Assembly: GCA_034696485.1 (NCBI GenBank)
Contig: JAQIWT010000866.1
Coordinates: 1 to 14,316 of the forward strand
Length of the DNA: 14,316 bases
Reading direction: 5' to 3'
Origin: Isohypsibius dastychi
Lineage: Eukaryota; Tardigrada; Eutardigrada; Parachela; Isohypsibiidae
Of the stretch, positions 7,911-14,316 are shown piece after piece (the first letter of the stretch is position 1; each line of letters begins with the position of its first letter). The notes under the pieces were generated by a model. The model did not search any database, was not told the origin of the DNA, and worked only from the letters and a program-made list of their open reading frames with translations. The translations under genes and the position numbers were made by a program.

Positions 7911-9774
7911 ATGGAGCTGGCTCGTTCATATCTGAGGCTGAGGCCGCTCGTTGCACTGTATTCAGAAATATGGATAGTTCCAGTTAGCTCACGGAGGATG
8001 TATCGAGGATCAGCGCAGAGACCACTTCGAGACGGTGAGAATGATTTTTCTAACATTTTTGTGTGATAGTTGTGAATGTGTCTTGCAGTTGATATAATAA
8101 CACCGGGCAAAGAGATCCGACATTTGGTGAAGAAATATGTTGATGATGAGCTACTGGATATCGAGGACGAGCACGAGAAGGATGATTACGAAGATTTCCA
8201 GCCTCTCGAAACTCCCGAGTACGCACTGTTCATGAGTTGACCAACATTTCTTCATCTTTGTGTGTGTTATCACTATCAGAGCTATACAAAGTCGTCGGGA
8301 TTATATCTACAACAGAAGATTCAAACGGTTGAATGACCCAAAGGAGCCTTCGTTGTTGACATGGGCGGCCAAGTGTCAGATCAAATATTTGCATGGAAAG
8401 TCACCGGAAGAATGGACACCGCAGAAGATTTCCGAGAATTTTCCGATCAGTCAGTTTGACGCAGCAAGACTGGTACGAAATACGAAATTACTATCCAGAA
8501 CGAAAGAAAGTATTGAGATCCATGATACGACAATTAATGAACGGTGGAAGGCTCTGAAAAGCGGTAAATCCGGAGATGTTACGAAGGAGCAGCGAAAAAG
8601 GTGATTTCGAGACTCGAGAAGAACAGCAGTCATCTGTGCCATTTTTGCAGTGGTTTAAACGCACGAACCGATTTTTTTTTGCGGGAATATTTTTTAGAAA
8701 ATGTTCAACACTTTCAGACTACTTATTTCTTATGAATGGATCGATTTGATATAATTCGAAGGCTCTATTTTTGTTCGTTTATACGTTCTTTCTCCAGATT
8801 TCATGAAGGACAACTGCTGCAGTCAGCATCGCGAGGAGTTCCATCACTTCCGTCGCCACCGATACCAATTGAGGAACCCAGAGTTCCTCAGCTAGCCCAG
8901 GTCACTGGACCTTTTACTGCTCTCATAAAGACATTTATCCAGACACGGAATGAAAGGCTTCTCACCAAATATCCTCAATTGAGCACTCAACAACACATGG
9001 AAAAGCCGAAAATCTCCAACTCCAACGGTGAGATCTTCTATCATGTTTGGCTTTTCTGCATCGGGCAAAACAATCGACTGCTTCAGAATTTTTTGGACGT
9101 GTAATTTATTTTGTTCTGTTTTAAGCGGCGTTTTTTGTTTTGGTGAACATGATTTCGTTTTTATTTCAGAAGTTGCGATTTTTTCTTCACCAAGTACAAC
9201 TGGAACAGCCGAGCTGTTCAAAGCCCATACTTCGGATCCCAGTTATTCGTATGACGATCCAACGATGCGAAGTCCGCCTCATATCGTCACTGTTGACGAC
9301 GCCCAGTTTCAGTTTCCGGAAGAAGAAGACGATGATGCTGGTGAACCAGACACTCGGATACGCAGGTTGACATTGCAAGAGATTAAAGCACGTGATGGCA
9401 GAAAGATGAAACGTGTCATGCATGACGAAATACAAGAAAAAATTATCCGCGAATCGAAAGATCCGGAAGTGATGCAGAAATGGTTCGACAAATTCGACAA
9501 CGAGAAGGAAGATGTTGTTGCTGTGAAAGCTAAAGAAAATGCGAAGTCGGTGGAGGAAGTTGCTGTGGTCGAGCCGGTGAAGAAAGATCTGCCGCGAGCG
9601 GCGGTGAAGATTGAGACCGGTCAGCAGGAACGAATAACCATTCCGGCGAAACAGCGGAAGCCCGGTGGAATATATCGACTGAAAGATTCTTTTTACGATG
9701 AAAAAGGAATTTTTCTGTATAGAGTGCCCGGTTTGGAACAAGCGGAATCGTTTTCCAAAGAAGAAGCAATTTGA
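7911..9774 (+). CDS. NGRN: Neugrin-like mitochondrial protein (complete)
   Basis: Five exons, 7911-8034, 8089-8218, 8280-8600, 8798-9027 and 9170-9774, encode 469 residues. Human neugrin has 291. Neugrin binds RNA and belongs to a mitochondrial 16S rRNA module with pseudouridine synthases and FASTKD2 that supports mitoribosome assembly. The N-terminus (residues 1 to about 40) is arginine-rich, acid-poor and amphipathic, as expected for a mitochondrial targeting signal. The neugrin domain lies at about 103-182, with LLTWAAKCQIKYLHGKSPEE and then EEWTPQKISENFPIS, the helix-turn-helix-like part of the family. A distal conserved element at about 434-457 reads DSFYDEKGIFLYRVPGL, which ends vertebrate neugrin in similar form. 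The 250 residues between are low-complexity, charged and poorly conserved, which explains the extra length. Symbol given by family; orthology looks likely but was not tested. Confidence 0.85.
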
Positions 9775-10379
9775 TTTTTCAACTTACAAGTTAGACGACG
9801 ATTATCACTGTTCGTGTTTGGAAGACACTTCCATGAATGTTGCAGCACTATGTCACGTTGGCGATAAAACGAAGCGCAAGCCGTTGTTGAGCCCAAAAAC
9901 TTTTCTGAAATAGAATCATTTCACGATCCGGCGTGACGGTTTCATCGTGTATTGAATCAAAACTTGGTGCCGTCCGCGGTACCAACGGCGTGAAGTTGGG
10001 TTCACCAAAAATTTAGCGCAGCCACTGCGCAAGAATTGTCGTAACGTCTTGCTCGAAAATAATGCTACCTGATTCTCAACAATGATGGATGGCTGAAATT
10101 TTCCAGGATTTCAAAAACATTCATTCTGTGAAGGTGAAACCGGTCACGAAACAGTTTTCTGAGAATTTCTGTGGCGCGAAGATACTAAAAAATGGCACGA
10201 ACCGCGGTTGAAGGTCTAGAAACCAGATCATGAGTTGAATGGTTGGGTTGAAAGCGTCACCTTTCACATCAAGGTTCTTTTAAAGAGGCTTATTCGAGGT
10301 ACAAATAATATGAAAAAAAAACACAGTAAAACAAAAACCGGAAGTTAGGGTTGAGCAAACTGGAACGAACAAAAAACGA
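9775..10379. other. Convergent intergenic region, neugrin-like to ALG3
   Basis: This 605-bp stretch lies between the two stop codons and should hold both 3' UTRs. I see no conserved coding segment, RNA gene or repeat family. A small imperfect inverted repeat, GGTGCCG at 9966-9972 and CGGTACC at 9977-9983, is the only local structure noted. Neither strand shows a canonical AATAAA; variants such as GATAAA and AATAAT occur on the plus strand. Confidence 0.6.
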
Positions 10380-12480
10380 CTAAAGCGCTTTCAAAACGCT
10401 AGTTCGCGATTTTTGCAAAGGCTCATTTTGAGGTAACTCAAGTGATTTGATCATTTCGGAATCGGGAAGTCGAAGCAGAGTTGCTAAAATCACAATGTGG
10501 GAAAGAAGCAGGCCGAAACTGCTCAGACTGGTTGAAGGGTAAGTATTCCAGCTCAGCTCAATCGCGCCTGAAAAAACAAAATCTTCCTTTAGTAAGCTTG
10601 ATCCTTGAACCGATGCCAACTAATTAAAGGCCAAAGCATCAACCGAATGAGCTGACCGAAACATGAACCGGCGTGACCTTACCAAGCAGCAAAAGACGAA
10701 GAGTTGTGCGGAGAGGAATCATCCAGAGGATGAAATGGAGCGTGTGGAAATACCACACGTAAAACTGATAATGCAACGACCGGCAAAACATGACTCCGAC
10801 AAAATTCGATGTGAACAGAATTAATAATTTCGCGTTTACTCCAACAGAATCCTTCCGTCCGGCACTCCTCCTGAAATGCAGAACACAGTTCAAAACACGA
10901 CGACACGGCACGAAATGGACGTTAATTCTTTCGTAAAAGTCGGTGTACCTTAACGGAAGCCATATGCGAACGAAGAGCAAACCCAACATGACCAAATGTA
11001 GCCCGAGAAGCGCAATCTGAAATGTTCGGTCCAGAAACATTTCTTCCCCGATGAACCTCCAGTTCACAGTCCACTTGAAGAAAAACTGCCGCTTCAAATC
11101 GAATGAGCGTTCCAGATAAGCCCAGGGGTTCACAAGTAGGAACGGTGTCGCCAATACTAACTGCAACCGGAAAAAGCGTTACCAAATACAACAACCATCC
11201 ACTTGTTTCTTTCTTGATTGTATAATGTATAATGTAAGAAAATGCGAAACACTGAGAAAATCAAATGAACCGCTGATCAATAAAATTGTACCTGCCAGAT
11301 TCCACAAATTGCGAGTCCAAGAAAAGTTGTGCGGAAACCTTGTCGAAGTAGTAGGAAAAGAAGACCGGGAGCGAAAAGCAGAATATTCATCTTCACCGAA
11401 ACGGCGGAACTGGAACAAGGAAGCAAGCGTCAATTAAGACCGATCAATTTAAAATTAGAAAATTAGAAATCTTGCTGTTCTACCATCATCTACCATGAAA
11501 AACTATGAGTAGAAACGAATAACAACAAAAATTCAAGAAACAAAACATAATCAGAATCAAGCAGAAATTATCAACTGATTTAAGTGTCGAAACCAACCGT
11601 ACCATGCTAATTCCTGAATATGAAAACAAAAACAAGTAAAAATACTACAGCTTCCGACTTCTTTTACCTAAATGCAAAGCATCCCCACATCCAGGAATTA
11701 TCCACGAACAAATTTGCGCTTAGGAAGAACAGCAGCATTGCAACACAGTCGTTGAACATTCGTAGCATGAAAATCGAATGAATCCGCTTCGCGCAAAAGC
11801 ACATCAACACGAGCAAATACGGTGGCAATCTTTGCGACTTCCGGTAGAGACGAAACACCAAAGCCAACATCGCCACATAAATCCCAGCAAATACATACTG
11901 GGCAAGATGAATATTTTTCCCCTGATCCGTGATAAAATACAGAATGCTATACAGATAAACAAATCCAGCGGGGTACACAAGAGGTCCAGTTCCACCTAAA
12001 AAACAACAACAACAATTTCATGAAAACATTCAGAACATAAGTGAAAAGATCAAAACCGATCACCCGCACGATCCAATCACAAAAGCAGATTCCATCTGCG
12101 TTAAACAACATAATTTTATTTTCAGAAAAAGCAGACTGGAATGGAGAAAAACAAATATCAGAATATTTCTATGATCTACCTTCAAGTTTTGAATAATCCA
12201 GAGTCCCATTCAAAAAACCCTCCACCTCCTCCATATAAGCTGTCCAGTCGATCTCTGTGTACGCAACCTTCTCGATGATGAACACAGAAAGCAGGACTTC
12301 GATGATCAAGATAAAGTGTGAAAAGCGACGAGATATTGAAGAGCTCCATAATGCTTGAGTCTGGTCCCATGCAAATGCTCTTGCGTATTCTACAACATCT
12401 TGAACACTTCGCAGCTTGGTAGAGTTCTTTTGATGAGATGTTCCAGTCGGACGCCGTTTTGGTGGTTTACCGGGAGCCAT
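10380..12480 (-). CDS. ALG3: ALG3 dolichyl-P-Man alpha-1,3-mannosyltransferase (complete)
   Basis: ALG3 (GT58, GT-C fold) adds the first luminal mannose, from dolichyl-phosphate mannose, to Man5GlcNAc2-PP-dolichol at the ER membrane. Six exons, 12480-12180, 11995-11668, 11409-11292, 11160-10949, 10870-10683 and 10567-10380, give 444 residues; human ALG3 has 438. The start follows from MAPGK at 12480 and a basic cytosolic N-terminus. The family signature [17 protein letters not shown] is at about 72-88, with the acidic residues E76 and D78 in the first luminal loop. Then come [86 protein letters not shown] and [12 protein letters not shown]. Around ten hydrophobic segments are spread along the chain. 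Intron 10948-10871 (78 nt) has no in-frame stop, so retention would insert 26 residues in the least conserved loop. Confidence 0.96.
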
Positions 12481-12555
12481 GCGGACCGGCAGACAAATTT
12501 ATTAGGATTTGATCTGAAATAATTTCATAAACAATCGCTAACGCACTTTGAGCCT

Positions 12556-12568
12556 CCCCCCCCCCCCC
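12556..12568 (+). repeat. Poly(C) tract
   Basis: A run of 13 C, flanked by T on both sides, lies 76 bp upstream of the ALG3 start. It is a simple repeat and a likely length-variable or error-prone site. Confidence 0.9.
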
Positions 12569-12730
12569 TGCTTAGGCGCATGAGTCACCAAACTCTACCG
12601 TAGTCCGTAGTACGTATGCCGTATACCAATGTGGATCCATCCCAGCTGCTCTGCAGACTTCACAGTTTGACAAATGTTTCTTTCATTACTACGCGTAATT
12701 AATTGCTCAACATACTTGTGACATGGTATA

Positions 12731-12751
12731 GAACACACTACACTTGTGTTC
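12731..12751. repeat. Inverted repeat GAACACA / TGTGTTC
   Basis: Perfect 7-bp arms at 12731-12737 and 12745-12751 flank a 7-nt centre. The repeat lies 30 bp from the nuclear-receptor-like everted repeat, in the ALG3/carboxylesterase intergenic region. Confidence 0.6.
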
Positions 12752-12781
12752 CAGAGATCTACCGTGTTGGGTAGAATTTTT

Positions 12782-12794
12782 TGACCTTAGGTCA
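12782..12794. promoter_or_regulatory. Everted nuclear-receptor half-sites (ER1)
   Basis: TGACCT, one T, then AGGTCA: two perfect AGGTCA half-sites pointing away from each other with one base between. AGGTCA is the core half-site for most nuclear receptors. The 13 bases form an exact palindrome apart from the centre. The site is about 300 bp upstream of ALG3 and about 730 bp upstream of the carboxylesterase ATG. The motif is seen; use by a receptor is inferred. Confidence 0.4.
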
Positions 12795-13513
12795 GGCAGG
12801 CTCAGCACTCGTCATGGCGTACTGTAATTACTAATACTTGTGAATGTTGAAGAGGTTGAGCATGATCTATTGAACAAAACCGAACTTCACACGTTTTGGC
12901 GAACGCGGATTTCCTCGGAATTAACGTGTGAACAAGAGAAACGGTGACAAAACACTCAAACCTATGTGTTTGCGTGACGCTTTCATTCTTTTGGCCTTTG
13001 TTAACAAAAACTTTTCTTTCGTTGCACTTGACACACTGTCTTTCAATCCCGAGAACATAACATTCCGAGGCATTGCGAGTAGCATCGTTTCACCGGAACG
13101 CTGCAAGCGTGCCTGGAATATCAGCATGTGATTTTCGAACTGTTTTCGAACTCTTTGAAAAGTCGTCATTCGGAAGTGCACATTGAGCAGAGAACATTCC
13201 TCGTGCCAGCACTCCGGTCCGGTTCTCGACAAAATTAATCTTGTTTACGTGTTTCGAAGCGACTAAACCTCACCTGATAAACGTCTACCCTGGCACTCGA
13301 CTTCCAACGCTACAAAAGCCCGCGAAAAATTATATTGTAGTCGAGGAATCTTACGTTGGAGTTTACGGTTCTATGATAACCATACCTGGGTTGTGCCACT
13401 ACACTAACATGGTGAGTTTTGTTATTAAGAACATTTGCAGCTGAAAACAACGGCTTAACGTGTTGTGGTCAACCTAGTTGTCCGAATCCGCATTTCAATC
13501 GGAGGTATCCGCT

Positions 13514-14316
13514 ATGTCTATTCAAAAGGAGTTTCGGCTCAGTTCGGATCTGTCCTTGGAAGCCACACTTGTTGAAGAAACCAACAAACACGTGGATGTG
13601 TATCGAGGAATACGATATGGAGTGGCAGAAAGATTCAAGGTGCTTATTCAACCACATGCATTCTCGAACAGAGCGTCATGACTTGATGACCTTTTCAGGA
13701 TGCAAAACCGGATACCGATTTTTCATACATCGATGATCCAAATCACCCAATAGAAGGCTTTGTATGCCCACAAAAAACGATTCTGCTACCTGGAAGAAAA
13801 CCAAGACGTCTAAAGATGGACGAAGATTGTCTCTATTTAGACATTTACGTTCCGGAGAAAGCTCGCAAGGAAGGTCCACTTCCAGTTCTATTCTGGATTC
13901 ATGGCGGTGGATTTGAAGGTGATAACTGACACATAATATTGGAATTGAAAGTAATTACCGTCCAGGCATCAAATCAAACTCGGGTTTCTTCGGAAAATGT
14001 TTGCCCAAGGCGGATATGAATTCACACTTTGTTTTTGATTGACAGATGTTTTGTTCTGTAGTTGCTAGTAAAAACATGTACAATGCCACGTCCTTGGCCG
14101 CAGACACAGAGACAATCGTCGTTACAACGAACTATCGACTCGGAGTTTTCGGTGAGAACCCCGCGGCACCACTTCTTACTCAGTATTTTCAAGTTTGATT
14201 GTTCATCGCTTGCAGGATTTCTCAGCACGAATAATGAAGATGCCAGGGGGAACTTTGCAATCAGCGACCTCAAACTGTCTTTCAACTGGGTCGTCGAGCA
14301 TATTCACCATTTTGGC
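13514..14316 (+). CDS. Type-B carboxylesterase / cholinesterase-like protein, 5' part
   Basis: This is an alpha/beta-hydrolase of the carboxylesterase type-B family, which hydrolyses carboxyl esters. Exons 13514-13639, 13699-13918, 14062-14151 and 14216-14316 join in frame and run off the right edge. Motifs in order: VYRGIRYG (the FxGIPYA position), [16 protein letters not shown] (13822-13851), the oxyanion hole HGGGF (13900-13914), [12 protein letters not shown] and a GN..D..L.WV..HI..FG block at the end. The Ser nucleophile elbow (GxSxG) and the Glu/His of the triad would follow outside the window. The two Cys (CPQ and EDC) are the family's first disulphide pair, which suggests a secreted or ER protein, yet no signal peptide is visible after the ATG at 13514. 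An upstream start is possible: ATG at 13409 or 13373, joined by a 66-nt intron at 13412-13477. Oddities are GNFAISDL instead of GN.G..DQ and a short region after RYGVAERF. Confidence 0.88.

Larger units (their letters stand above)
12481..13372. other. Divergent intergenic region, ALG3 to carboxylesterase
   Basis: About 890 bp without a supportable gene. It holds a 13-base C run (12556-12568), a degenerate 7-mer repeat (12598-12627), a GAACACA/TGTGTTC inverted repeat (12731-12751), an AGGTCA everted repeat (12782-12794) and a 10-bp direct repeat, ATACTTGTGA, at 12712-12721 and 12834-12843. A TATA-like TACAAAAG lies near 13310. The part at 12920-13235 is open on both strands but shows no recognisable protein. 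Promoters of both flanking genes should lie here. Confidence 0.5.

Noticed and set aside
9187-9741. 184-codon open frame antisense to the last neugrin-like exon
   Set aside because: The plus-strand frame ends in the conserved neugrin tail, and the antisense protein resembles nothing. It is an open shadow of a charged, stop-poor exon.
11179-11433. Open frame on the minus strand overlapping ALG3 exon 3
   Set aside because: The true ALG3 frame ([15 protein letters not shown]) is in another phase and is confirmed by exon phases on both sides.
12556-12568. Poly(C) run as the end of a mobile element
   Set aside because: No target-site duplication, terminal repeats or transposase remnant is visible around it. 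It is a simple repeat.
12921-13232. 103-codon minus-strand frame and a 55-codon plus-strand ATG frame in the same place
   Set aside because: Neither has a recognisable domain. The minus one begins at TTG rather than ATG, and flanking splice signals are not convincing. It could be decayed coding sequence but cannot be supported.
1-14316. CRISPR array, toxin-antitoxin, phage or other prokaryotic defence system
   Set aside because: All supported genes are spliced animal genes, and no regularly spaced repeats or prokaryotic operon structure is present.

Overview
This is a gene-dense stretch of animal nuclear DNA. All six recognisable genes are interrupted by short GT-AG introns: 31 coding introns of 51 to 356 nt, many of 50-80 nt. 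Every reconstructed exon chain closes in frame against a conserved eukaryotic family. Compact genes, small introns and the gene set point to an invertebrate with a small genome, such as a crustacean, tardigrade, mite or similar ecdysozoan. The sequence alone does not fix the species. I see no rRNA, tRNA, transposon, CRISPR array or bacterial operon.

The genes alternate strictly in strand. From left to right: PSME4/PA200 proteasome activator (minus, 5' half only, runs off the left edge); an ER-type DnaJ protein resembling DNAJB9/ERdj4 (plus); DRG2 GTPase (minus, complete, 364 aa); a neugrin-like mitochondrial protein (plus, complete, 469 aa); ALG3 mannosyltransferase (minus, complete, 444 aa); and a type-B carboxylesterase (plus, 5' part only, runs off the right edge). 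This creates three divergent promoter regions (3707-4461, 7587-7910 and 12481-13513) and two convergent 3' regions (5586-5775 and 9775-10379).

Functionally these are mostly housekeeping genes. Three concern protein quality control and ER glycoprotein production: PSME4 (proteasome), the ERdj4-like chaperone (ER folding and ERAD) and ALG3 (N-glycan precursor). They do not form one operon-like pathway.

The more interesting signals are regulatory. A near-consensus ER stress response element (CCAAT-N9-ACACG) lies 120 bp upstream of the DNAJB9-like start, together with other CCAAT boxes and three tiny upstream ORFs. Three back-to-back inverted repeats sit in the DRG2/neugrin promoter. A perfect everted nuclear-receptor half-site pair lies upstream of the carboxylesterase. 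I found no convincing previously undescribed multi-gene system here.
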